Part shown: piece by piece, positions 1-6,280 of the stretch
Numbering within the stretch: the first letter of the stretch is position 1
How the letters are laid out: each line of letters starts with the position of its first letter
Source of the DNA: Anaerobutyricum stercoris
GTDB lineage: Bacteria > Bacillota > Clostridia > Lachnospirales > Lachnospiraceae
Assembly (NCBI GenBank): GCA_019116455.1
Contig: DXBR01000113.1
Coordinates: forward strand, 1-10,675
Direction: 5' to 3'
DNA length: 10,675 bases
Notes under the pieces: generated by a model
What the model saw: the letters and a program-made list of their open reading frames with translations, nothing else
Database searches by the model: none
Told to the model about the DNA's origin: nothing
Position numbers and translations under genes: made by a program

Positions 1-88
1 AAGACGGCGGTGCCAGCATACCTTCTATATGAAAACATCAATACAGACGACTGTCATCAGAATCATCATCTGCTGCAAACATGCTCCA

Positions 89-358
89 TTATCTGCCGCA
101 AAAATTATTCCGTCCCCGGCGCTTTGCCTGGCAGCCCGCCAGAATCAACGCTCCGAGAAGGGCACAGGAGCTTCTGCTGCGGCTGCTGGAGCTTCCGCAT
201 CCAAATTCTTCATATTCTGCCCTCCTGTCGCCCTCTGCTTCAGTTCCTGTGACTCCCCCTCCTGCAGCCTGTCTTTGCTGCGGCTGCATTTTCATCCTCA
301 TACAGTCCGGGTCGATTTCATAGATGGTATTTCCTTCGAGAATCAGATTTTCATTCAT
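89..358 (-). CDS. Small hypothetical protein (89 aa), possibly membrane-associated
   Basis: I do not recognise this protein. The ATG at 358 is preceded by a weak purine-rich site (GGAAGAAGAAG), and the reading frame stays open to a TAA at 89-91. The frame also runs upstream to a possible ATG at 415, but that start has no good ribosome binding site and would cross the palindrome at 397-412. The first 20 residues (starting MNENLILEGNTIYEIDP) look like an ordinary protein, followed by a charged, glutamine-rich stretch. Near the C-terminus a short hydrophobic run ends in LILAGC, then a basic tail. The run is short for a membrane helix, and it lies too far from the N-terminus for a lipoprotein signal. 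The gene is divergent from the one at 452. The frame could be wrong in the second half, where another minus frame also encodes a hydrophobic stretch (near 25-90). Confidence 0.4.
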   Translation of the reverse strand: MNENLILEGNTIYEIDPDCMRMKMQPQQRQAAGGGVTGTEAEGDRRAEYEEFGCGSSSSRSRSSCALLGALILAGCQAKRRGRNNFCGR

Positions 359-396
359 AACTTCTTCTTCCTTTTCATATGATGGTGTAAAAATAA

Positions 397-412
397 CAGG
401 AAATGTTTCCTG
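397..412. promoter_or_regulatory. Perfect 16-bp palindrome in divergent intergenic region
   Basis: The sequence CAGGAAATGTTTCCTG consists of two 7-bp arms that are exact reverse complements around a 2-bp centre. It lies between the start codons of two divergent genes (358 minus, 452 plus), where an operator for a dimeric regulator would be expected. An AT-rich block follows at 414-428 (with TATATT at 415-420) and could contain a -10 element for the plus-strand gene. I could not find a convincing -35 at standard spacing. The operator role is inference. Confidence 0.35.
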
Positions 413-451
413 CATATATTACTATATGACAGATGTTCCAAGGAGGATATT

Positions 452-1003
452 ATGAATTCCAATTTTTCCGGTCAGAATTCCCCTCTCTCCCGTTTTCTTG
501 AGGATGATACGCTTACCATCATGGAGACGGTCATTCCTTACTGCCACCCGCCTCTGGCAAAAGTTCTCGCCGTCCAGATGAAGCTTCTGGAAATCCGGAA
601 AATCATGGACGGTTTTGAGGATGAATCCCGTCTGCAGGCCTGCGGGTTTGAGGATTCCCCTGTGGATGTGGAAGCCGTGCTCCGGTCTCTGCGCAACTCT
701 GTGTCCGGGGAAAAGGCGCAGCAGATTGACAGTATCTTAAACTTTATCCGCTTCTCGCGGATGTACCAGAACTGGCAGGAAACCATGCAGAGCCACCCGG
801 AACTAATGCAGCTGCTGAGCCAGAGTTTCTCCTCCGGGAATCGGAATCCCGGCGATAATAATTCCGACGAAAAAGGGGCCGGAACCGGGAATCCCCTGTC
901 CGACCCGTCGTTATTTATGATGCTCAGTTCCGCTATGAACCGCAATAGCAATACAGATATGGGCGAAATACTTTCTTCCCTTATGAAGAAGCAGACGAAC
1001 TGA
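452..1003 (+). CDS. Hypothetical cytoplasmic protein, 183 aa
   Basis: I do not recognise the family. The start is well supported by AAGGAGG at 440-446, five bases before the ATG at 452, and the frame ends at TGA 1001-1003. The protein is soluble, with no signal peptide or membrane helix. Residues about 15-125 look mostly alpha-helical and contain KLLEIRKIMDGFEDE. A low-complexity linker rich in Ser, Asn, Gly and Asp follows (about 127-150), then a short Met- and Ser-rich C-terminal segment. This is the only plus-strand gene left of the phosphosignalling operon and it is convergent with it. Its last 23 bases overlap the 3' end of the minus-strand gene at 981. No plus-strand terminator is visible downstream. 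It is very likely a real gene, but its role is unknown. Confidence 0.8.
   Translation: MNSNFSGQNSPLSRFLEDDTLTIMETVIPYCHPPLAKVLAVQMKLLEIRKIMDGFEDESRLQACGFEDSPVDVEAVLRSLRNSVSGEKAQQIDSILNFIRFSRMYQNWQETMQSHPELMQLLSQSFSSGNRNPGDNNSDEKGAGTGNPLSDPSLFMMLSSAMNRNSNTDMGEILSSLMKKQTN
870..896 (-). terminator. Possible intrinsic terminator of the kinase/phosphatase operon, inside the opposing gene
   Basis: Read on the minus strand, GGGG (896-893) and an inner CCG pair with CGG-CCCC (down to 875), followed directly by five T's (874-870). The 5' arm has a four-base bulge (ATTC). The site lies about 85 bases past the stop codon of the last operon gene (981) and inside the opposing plus-strand gene at 452-1003. 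It is the first GC-rich hairpin with a T-run that I see downstream of the operon. The imperfect 5' arm lowers confidence. Confidence 0.35.
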
Positions 1004-1496
1004 CTGAACCTGAAGGCAGCGCTGATTCCTCCGGCGCTTCTGTCTCAGGCACATTGATGATCAGAGACAGAGCTTCCCACAGGGAATCCGCCTGTCTCCG
1101 ATAACTGCCGACCTCCATGGTTTCCGCTTTCTCGCCGTACAGCTCCGTGATCCGGATAACGAACTGATTCCGTTTGATGTGCATGAGCCCAAGCCGTTTT
1201 TCTTCCTTTTCTTCGGTGTCGCTCATGACCTCCGCCCGGCCCAGTTCTCTGGCCTGGCCGTCAAGCAAAAGTAACGGACTTCCCTGTGGAATCTCCCCCT
1301 TTACAATCTCGCCCCGGATCAAAAACTTAAGGAGGCTGTTTGGTTCCGGCTCCACCTCTTCATAATAAAAGAGAAACGCCGCATTTTCATGGAGCGCACA
1401 GACGTCCTTTTTCCACTGCTCCATTTTTTCTTCTTCTGCAGCCTCGTATCGTTCCTTTGTCTTTTCTCTGAAATTACGAATTGCCTGAATCAGCAT
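981..1496 (-). CDS. Hypothetical protein (171 aa) with possible EF-Tu domain-2-like beta-barrel; last gene of the operon
   Basis: The start is set at the ATG at 1496, preceded by AGGAGG eight bases upstream of the ATG. The frame is open further upstream, but that part overlaps the preceding gene in another frame. The gap from the preceding stop (1510-1512) is 13 bases, so the two genes are co-transcribed. Residues 1-35 form a highly charged helix (basic, then Glu-rich). Residues about 55-120 have the spacing of a small beta-barrel: FLIRGEIVKGEIPQGSPLLL, then an AEV strand, then LGLMHIKRNQ. This resembles translation-factor domain 2, where a strand, an R-G-x-V-x-x-G-x-V turn and a second strand recur. 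That is a weak resemblance and needs a profile search. The tail (about 150-171) is acidic then Ser-rich and looks disordered. It is not a GTPase, since there is no P-loop. Function unknown; context suggests a role with the kinase and VWA proteins. Confidence 0.75.
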   Translation of the reverse strand: MLIQAIRNFREKTKERYEAAEEEKMEQWKKDVCALHENAAFLFYYEEVEPEPNSLLKFLIRGEIVKGEIPQGSPLLLLDGQARELGRAEVMSDTEEKEEKRLGLMHIKRNQFVIRITELYGEKAETMEVGSYRRQADSLWEALSLIINVPETEAPEESALPSGSVSSSASS

Positions 1497-1509
1497 CTGC
1501 TTCCTCCTG

Positions 1510-2778
1510 TTACTCTGCGCTGTCCCCATTTTCCCATTCCATAAGATTTCCAAGCTTCTGACACGCCTCACAGCGACTGTCCTTTCCGGCAATCAGATAA
1601 AATTCCATGCCGCTTTGCCGTCTTTCTTCCAACATGGAGAGCGCTGCCTGAAAGACCCGATCGTTTTTCAGGCGGCCGTCCGCCAGGGCGTACATGCGAA
1701 ACACATTACTCTTATCGTATTGTTTCATCGTTTCCTCCATGAGATTGGCGGCAATCATCAGTGCCTCGGCGGCGGAATAATCCTTGATCTCCTGCTCGCA
1801 CTGACAGCGAAATCCCGGCGGATAAGAGGAAAACTCCTTCACCGCGATGCTGCCGTTTCCAAAGACAAATGCCTGCCGCCATTGCCAGTGGGCAAGCTCC
1901 GTTTCTGTCTCCAGCTCGTCCTGGAGCTGATAGAGCATCTGGCTCATGATTCTGGAATCTTCCAGTTCCGTCCGGAGAAGAACGATCATGGAATACAGCC
2001 GCTTCTCTTCCGAATTGCCATCCTTCTCTGGTCTGGCGTCATGTTTTCCTGTAAACATTTGCTCCCCCAGCTTTTTCTGGGCTTTATCATCAAGTCTTTC
2101 TCTGGCTTCTTTCGCAAAGCTTTCCTCCATCTCGATGCATTGGGCAAGAAGCTGATCCATGATCTCATATTCGCAGTCTGGTTTCCTGGCAAAGAGCTGT
2201 TTCCACTCATCCGGCAGCGCCTTATAGAACAGTTCCGAATAATCCGCCTCGGTAAACTTCGGCGGCATCTTTACATTTCCTTTGGAACTTGCCACAAGAA
2301 TCTTATAAATCAGCCGGACGTCGGCCTTTCGCTGAGCTTCGGCGTCGAAGAGCTCCAGATCTCCGAACAGCCTCTCATCCTCCGGATACCATTCGTAATC
2401 CTGCTCGTAATGAAGGAGCTGAAACTTCTCCGGATGGGTCAGATACACCTGCACGCTTCCCGGCAGCAGATCCACGAAGAAGTCGCCGATCTCGATCAGC
2501 CCCGGATGGATACCTTTTTCCGCCAGCGCTTTCAGAATGCGCAGCACCCCGGCGGCGATCCGGTAAAGAACCAGACAGTCCACATGGTTCTCATCCATCT
2601 GCTTTCGGGAAAAAAGCTGTTTTAAGGAGACGGCGGATGAAGGCAGCGCTTCCATATCTTCAGGAAATACTATCCCCGAAATCTCTTTGATCTGCCGGAT
2701 GACAGGATGTCCCTGCGCAAACAGTTCCTCCTTGGAACCCCGCAGCATTCCCACGGTTTTTCTTTCATCAAGCACCAA
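1510..2778 (-). CDS. 422-aa protein with degenerate protein-kinase-like region and C-terminal CxxC
   Basis: I know no named family for this protein. The likely start is TTG at 2778 (or GTG at 2775), since GAAGGGAG lies at ideal distance and the frame overlaps the end of the VWA gene by 11 bases. Residues about 66-170 read like a kinase C-lobe in which the catalytic residues are gone. A helix (LYRIAAGVLRILKALAEKGI) leads to HPGLIEIGDFFV where HRDLKPxNIL would be, then strands around VYLTHP where DFG would be, then DVRLIYKILVASSKG where the D-x-x-x-G-x-x-L-x-E-L-x-T-G helix would be. The glycine-rich loop, beta-3 lysine, catalytic Asp and DFG are all absent, which suggests a pseudokinase or scaffold. 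Residues about 200-300 are charged and helical with coiled-coil character. The C-terminal part (about 300-415) is separate and contains SRCEACQKLG (C403, C406), a possible half metal site. The kinase reading is inference. Confidence 0.85.
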   Translation of the reverse strand: MVLDERKTVGMLRGSKEELFAQGHPVIRQIKEISGIVFPEDMEALPSSAVSLKQLFSRKQMDENHVDCLVLYRIAAGVLRILKALAEKGIHPGLIEIGDFFVDLLPGSVQVYLTHPEKFQLLHYEQDYEWYPEDERLFGDLELFDAEAQRKADVRLIYKILVASSKGNVKMPPKFTEADYSELFYKALPDEWKQLFARKPDCEYEIMDQLLAQCIEMEESFAKEARERLDDKAQKKLGEQMFTGKHDARPEKDGNSEEKRLYSMIVLLRTELEDSRIMSQMLYQLQDELETETELAHWQWRQAFVFGNGSIAVKEFSSYPPGFRCQCEQEIKDYSAAEALMIAANLMEETMKQYDKSNVFRMYALADGRLKNDRVFQAALSMLEERRQSGMEFYLIAGKDSRCEACQKLGNLMEWENGDSAE

Positions 2779-3448
2779 TCGATACTCCCTTCATCAAATC
2801 CTTGAGCGGTTTTACAATGTTATCTAAAAATTCTGTGCTCATGGGTTTTAACAGCTTCTCAATGTCCAAAAACATCGGGGAAGCCTCCTCGTCCAGCTCT
2901 CCGTCCGCCTGCATGAAACAGAACCGGAAGTCTTCCTCGCTCATTTCCTCCGTGGAGAAGAAGATCACCTGTCCCAGCGGATCATTTACATACTCTTCGT
3001 AATCGTTGCTGCCGTAGGCGTCGGTGAATACAAAAAGCGCCCGGTTCCTCCCCTGGAACGGAAACTTCTGCAGAGACTTTCCAATGGCCGTATGCACCGA
3101 TTCTCTCCCGTCTTCACCGCCGCCATAGAGCTGCACACTTTTCAGTTTCTTTAAAAATAACGGAATCTCTCCGGTAAAATACGCTCCGTTTTCAAAAATG
3201 GCTCGCTCTATCTCCTCACCCTGCCGTTCATTGCGGATGACGGTGAGTCCCACCATGGGGTACACCTCATACTTGGACAGGCACTCCAGAAAATGTGCCG
3301 CGGCGTAGTAGACCGCCGGAAATATCGTATACATGGACGCGGTTCCGTCCACCACAAAGTCAAGATACAGGGTAAAAGCCTGCTCTTTTTCTCTTGTAAA
3401 CTGCTGCTGTATGTCCAGAGGAATCTCCGGATTCCATCTCTCGTTCAT
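2768..3448 (-). CDS. von Willebrand factor A (VWA) domain protein
   Basis: This is a single-domain VWA protein of 226 aa. Strand 1 LYLDFVVDGTASM (residues 27-39) carries the metal-ion-dependent adhesion site as D34-G-T-A-S38. The usual form is D-x-S-x-S, so the first Ser is replaced by Thr. The other MIDAS loops appear as GGGEDGRESV (109-118) and LFVFTDAYGS (138-147, Asp143). It has no signal peptide or membrane helix, so it is probably cytoplasmic. Its 226 residues are close to the size of TerY-type VWA proteins, which occur next to a PP2C phosphatase and a kinase, as here. The start ATG overlaps the kinase stop codon (ATGA), with AGGAGG just upstream inside the kinase gene, so translation is coupled. 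By family precedent, such proteins bridge partners through a bound divalent cation. The partner here is unknown, and the kinase or the 422-aa protein are reasonable guesses. Confidence 0.85.
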   Translation of the reverse strand: MNERWNPEIPLDIQQQFTREKEQAFTLYLDFVVDGTASMYTIFPAVYYAAAHFLECLSKYEVYPMVGLTVIRNERQGEEIERAIFENGAYFTGEIPLFLKKLKSVQLYGGGEDGRESVHTAIGKSLQKFPFQGRNRALFVFTDAYGSNDYEEYVNDPLGQVIFFSTEEMSEEDFRFCFMQADGELDEEASPMFLDIEKLLKPMSTEFLDNIVKPLKDLMKGVSIGA

Positions 3449-4674
3449 GTATGCCTCCTCTTTATCTGTAAAACCTCAATATTTGTTCCAACGTAAGAAA
3501 AAATGTCTCCTTCACTGACATGATCTTCCGCTTTCACGACCACCTTATGGCAGTCCTCATGGAGAAGCACCGCGCGGATCTTATCGCCGGTCCGGTAGAA
3601 TGACATAATATGTCCGCTCATTTTTCCATTTTGACTGCGCTCCTGTTTTCTTCCAAATTCAATAGGCACAAAGCGGTAATTTTTCATGTATGGGCTGTAT
3701 TTTACATCTCCTACCTTATAGGAAAAACGGATAGTGTCGCCGCCGTCCTTTTCCCTCAGAAGTTCCGGCAGCTCCGGCATGCGCCCGGCGGATTTCAGAT
3801 AATTCTCCATATCCGCAATTACCTCTCTGATATCACCGTAGCGTTCTTCCTCTCTGGCTATCATCCTTGCGATAATATGCACCAGCCTCTCGTCAATGCC
3901 TGGCATCTCCTTTAATTGATAGGCGTAATCATCGCCAACCATATACCTCTGCAGTTCTTCGTTGCCAAAGAAATGATGATGACCGGTATACAGGTAATAA
4001 AGCACCAGTCCGGCCGAATAAATATCCATCTCTTTCCGGCAGATATAGCTGTTCCAGTAACGGGGATCAGCATAACCCGGCGTTCCCTTCTGCTCCCGCC
4101 TTGTCATGACAGTCACGTTGGACGCGTGGAGATGCACCCAGTCAAAATCAATGATCTTTACGGTGCTTCCGTCCGGCGACGCCAGAATATTCTCCGGCTT
4201 CAGATCCCGGTGAACGATAGGGTCCTGCCGGTGCATGGACATATAATGATCGATGCCATACAGAAATTTCAGGGCAATGGTGTTGCAGCTTTTCATTTTT
4301 TCGTTCCACGTATGTCCGGCAATTCCATGACTGCTCACCAGATCCGACAAATCTCTCTCATTAATATATTCCACAAGAGTGATAAATCTCTTATTTTTTT
4401 CATCCAGCATTCCACCGTAAATCCGAATAATATAAGGTGAATAGAGCTGTACCTTACTCTCTTTTTCCACATAAATCTGTTCGAGATTACTGCAAAACAG
4501 CACCTTCACAAAATATTTCTTGCCGGTACGGATATCGCTGGCGATCATCGCCTGCTTATTTCCGGTTCTGTGACTTTCCTTTATCATTTTGAGAGGAATA
4601 ACCAGTTCCTCTCCGGAACGCTCGCGGTCACGGATCCAGGTAAAAGTTTCTCCCTCCTCAAAGTAGCAAATCAT
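3445..4674 (-). CDS. Ser/Thr protein kinase (Hanks-type), soluble, with uncharacterised C-terminal domain
   Basis: The kinase domain spans roughly residues 35-295 and phosphorylates protein Ser/Thr using ATP. Visible motifs are beta-3 Lys57 (YFVKVLF), an alpha-C Glu near 70-72, the catalytic loop HRDLKPEN (155-162, Asp157), IIDFDW with metal-binding Asp176 (DFD instead of DFG), the P+1 loop GTPGYADPRYW (197-207) and DIYSAG (217-222). All core catalytic residues are present, so it should be active. The glycine-rich loop is not clear. Residues about 310-409 form a beta-rich C-terminal domain (VPIEFGRK, GHIMSFYRTGDKIRAVLLHE, GDIFSYVG) that I cannot assign. It has no transmembrane segment and no PASTA repeats, so it differs from the PrkC/PknB cell-wall kinases and is cytoplasmic. 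Its start overlaps the PP2C stop (ATGA) and its stop overlaps the VWA start (ATGA), a sign of tight translational coupling. Confidence 0.93.
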   Translation of the reverse strand: MICYFEEGETFTWIRDRERSGEELVIPLKMIKESHRTGNKQAMIASDIRTGKKYFVKVLFCSNLEQIYVEKESKVQLYSPYIIRIYGGMLDEKNKRFITLVEYINERDLSDLVSSHGIAGHTWNEKMKSCNTIALKFLYGIDHYMSMHRQDPIVHRDLKPENILASPDGSTVKIIDFDWVHLHASNVTVMTRREQKGTPGYADPRYWNSYICRKEMDIYSAGLVLYYLYTGHHHFFGNEELQRYMVGDDYAYQLKEMPGIDERLVHIIARMIAREEERYGDIREVIADMENYLKSAGRMPELPELLREKDGGDTIRFSYKVGDVKYSPYMKNYRFVPIEFGRKQERSQNGKMSGHIMSFYRTGDKIRAVLLHEDCHKVVVKAEDHVSEGDIFSYVGTNIEVLQIKRRHT

Positions 4675-5609
4675 TTTTCCTTTCCTCCCGTAAAGCGGTG
4701 ACGGAGAAGCATATCCTTAAAGCTGAGCTCCTTTTTTTCTTCCGGAATCTGTGTGTAAGAGCAAAACGGCGTCACAGCGCTCTGAAAAGAGTCTCCCAGC
4801 TCCAGATCCTGAAACAGATCCTCATGAAGTATCTCAGGCGCTGTTTTTTCTTCCCTCACAAATGCAATGGCCGTCTGATTGTCATCTTCCCCGGACATTC
4901 TGGCCTGCTCAAATAATTCTGTGATCATCCGCTGCGATGGTCTCTGCTCGTTAAGAACCCGCTCAATCTCTTTCATAGAAAGATTGCCAAAGGCTCCGTC
5001 TGACCCCATGATAATCAGATCTGCCGCTTCCTGAGGCAGACGATTGCAGCACGGGTGAACCTCTCCCCTTTTTCCCAGATACTCCGTCAGGCGGTTTTTA
5101 TTCTGATAAAACAGCGTACTTCCTTCCCTGGCAGTTCCTTTTTTTACCATTTGACTGGCCACATTCTGAATCTCGCCCAGCAAAGAGAGTTCCCCGTTTT
5201 TCAGACCATAAACCGGACTATCCCCACAGTTGGAAATAATCCATGTGTCCCAGAAATGAATGGCCGCAGACAAAGTTGTGCCGCCTTTCACTCCTGTATC
5301 CAGACCTTTCTTGTAAAGCTCACGATTAATCTTTTCAAAGATATTTTCGGAAAACTCCGACAGAACATCAATCTGCTGATGCAGGGAACAGTCTCTGAAA
5401 TTTTCTCCCATCATAGTATCCAGAAGTCCTTTGTACCACAGTTCCAGCGCCGCTTCCGAATAAAACTTTCCGCCGGCCAGTCCTCCCATGCCATCCGCCA
5501 CTACCATGGCGCTGACAGACGCTTCCAGATTAATACGAAGTTCCATCTGGCAATAACTGTCTTCATTCACTTCTCTTTTATTTTTCTCACTTGCGAAATA
5601 GAAAGCCAC
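4671..5609 (-). CDS. PP2C-family Ser/Thr protein phosphatase
   Basis: This is a metal-dependent protein phosphatase that removes phosphate from Ser/Thr and is the natural counterpart of the adjacent kinase. Motifs in order are NEDS (15-18), VADGMGGLAGG (37-47, metal-binding Asp39), GGTTL (109-113), NCGDSPVY (127-134), MGSDGAF (201-207, Asp204) and EDDNQT (241-246, Asp243). The complete set of metal-binding Asp residues indicates an active enzyme. The catalytic domain covers about 1-252. The last 60 residues, with EEKKELSFKDMLLRH near the end, are extra compared with minimal bacterial PP2Cs of about 240-250 aa. The start is GTG at 5609, with AAGGAGG seven bases upstream. It is soluble. It opens the five-gene operon, and the next gene starts inside its stop codon (ATGA). 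No good promoter is seen in the 87 bases upstream, so read-through from the thioesterase gene is possible. Confidence 0.95.
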   Translation of the reverse strand: MAFYFASEKNKREVNEDSYCQMELRINLEASVSAMVVADGMGGLAGGKFYSEAALELWYKGLLDTMMGENFRDCSLHQQIDVLSEFSENIFEKINRELYKKGLDTGVKGGTTLSAAIHFWDTWIISNCGDSPVYGLKNGELSLLGEIQNVASQMVKKGTAREGSTLFYQNKNRLTEYLGKRGEVHPCCNRLPQEAADLIIMGSDGAFGNLSMKEIERVLNEQRPSQRMITELFEQARMSGEDDNQTAIAFVREEKTAPEILHEDLFQDLELGDSFQSAVTPFCSYTQIPEEKKELSFKDMLLRHRFTGGKEK

Positions 5610-5696
5610 CCGTCGCCCTCCTTTCCCGTATGTCCGTCTGTTTTTTCACAGAGCTTATCTTGACGCTGCTCGTATGATCGGCTCGTCGCCCTTTCG

Positions 5697-6116
5697 CTAC
5701 CAGGCTTCTTCCTCCATATATTTTCGGATCTTTGCATCCAGCTCCGGCTTCTCTTTTTTCAGAGAAACAATATTGCCATCTTTCGTAAAGCAGCTTTGGG
5801 AATAAGCCGTAGTGCAGATTTCCCCATCTTTACAATTTCTCATCTCATACCCGACCTCCAGCCGGATTCCATTATATTTCTTCACATAAAGCCCAATCTG
5901 CACTTCATCGTCAAAATCCACCGTTTTCTTATAGCTGACCGATATCTCGACAATTGGGGAAATAATTCCATCCTCTTCCAGTTTTCGATAATCAATCCCT
6001 ATCTCCTTCAGAAAACGTATCCTGGCTTCTTCCATCCATTTCACATAATTGGAATGATGGATAACCCCCATCTGGTCTGTCTCATGATATTGTGCTCTTC
6101 GGGTATATGTATACAT
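5697..6116 (-). CDS. YbgC-type acyl-CoA thioesterase (hotdog fold)
   Basis: This 139-aa protein belongs to the 4-hydroxybenzoyl-CoA thioesterase/YbgC family, which hydrolyses acyl-CoA (or acyl-ACP) thioesters in the cytoplasm. The signature is at the N-terminus: HETDQMGVIHHSNYVKWMEE (residues 11-30), with Asp14 in the position of the catalytic aspartate, followed by AR and a hotdog helix. The strands SPIVEISVSYKKTVDFDDEV and VGYEMRN fit the fold. The start at ATG 6116 is chosen because AAAGGAAG lies just upstream and the length matches the family. The same frame is open for a further 57 codons to an ATG at 6287, also with a ribosome-binding-like site, but that extension is low-complexity and repeat-derived. 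The gene lies 87 bases upstream of the PP2C gene on the same strand and may be co-transcribed. A functional link to phosphosignalling is not evident. The natural substrate cannot be told from sequence. Confidence 0.92.
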   Translation of the reverse strand: MYTYTRRAQYHETDQMGVIHHSNYVKWMEEARIRFLKEIGIDYRKLEEDGIISPIVEISVSYKKTVDFDDEVQIGLYVKKYNGIRLEVGYEMRNCKDGEICTTAYSQSCFTKDGNIVSLKKEKPELDAKIRKYMEEEAW

Positions 6117-6157
6117 TTCGTTCTTCCTTTCTGTCCTGTATTTTTGCCATGTGCGCT

Positions 6158-6220
6158 CTGTCCGCGTCCGAACCATTTGGCTCGCTGTCCGTGTCCGGAC
6201 TATTGGGCTCGCTGTCTGCC
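6158..6220. repeat. 27-bp imperfect tandem repeat, about 2.3 copies
   Basis: Unit 1 is 6158-6184 and unit 2 is 6185-6211. They match at 23 of 27 positions, and a third partial copy (CTGTCTGCC) starts at 6212. The period is a multiple of three, so any reading frame through it is preserved. On the minus strand one frame reads as a basic Arg/Thr repeat fused in frame to the thioesterase. Another reads as an acidic repeat (SEPN...D.D) inside a 53-codon open frame (6243-6082). The tract occupies the leader region between the thioesterase start and the divergent plus-strand gene. Whether it is translated is unclear. Confidence 0.75.
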
Positions 6221-6280
6221 AGCCTTCCCAGGGCGTCCGGCATGTTGCCGTCCCGTCTCTCTGATACTTCTTCCGGCGGT

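Noticed and set aside
1..88. Short minus-strand hydrophobic frame near 25-90
   Set aside because: It has no start codon with a ribosome site and is interrupted upstream by a stop. There is too little sequence to judge. I see no supported feature in these bases.
1005..1057. Stem-like arms CCTGA...TCAGG and AGCGC...GCGCT downstream of the 183-aa gene as a plus-strand terminator
   Set aside because: The arms are short with large interior loops, there is no T-run, and they lie inside the coding sequence of the opposing gene.
1615..2625. Long plus-strand open frame of 336 codons opposite the 422-aa gene
   Set aside because: It has no ribosome binding site and Leu/His/Ile-rich shadow-like composition. 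It lies entirely antisense to a gene whose frame, ribosome site and operon spacing are better supported.
5610..5696. Direct repeat CGTCGCCCT (5611-5619 and 5684-5692) and a 5-bp hairpin (TCTGT/ACAGA) upstream of the PP2C gene
   Set aside because: The repeats are short, the first covers the ribosome site region by necessity, and no promoter or terminator structure is formed.
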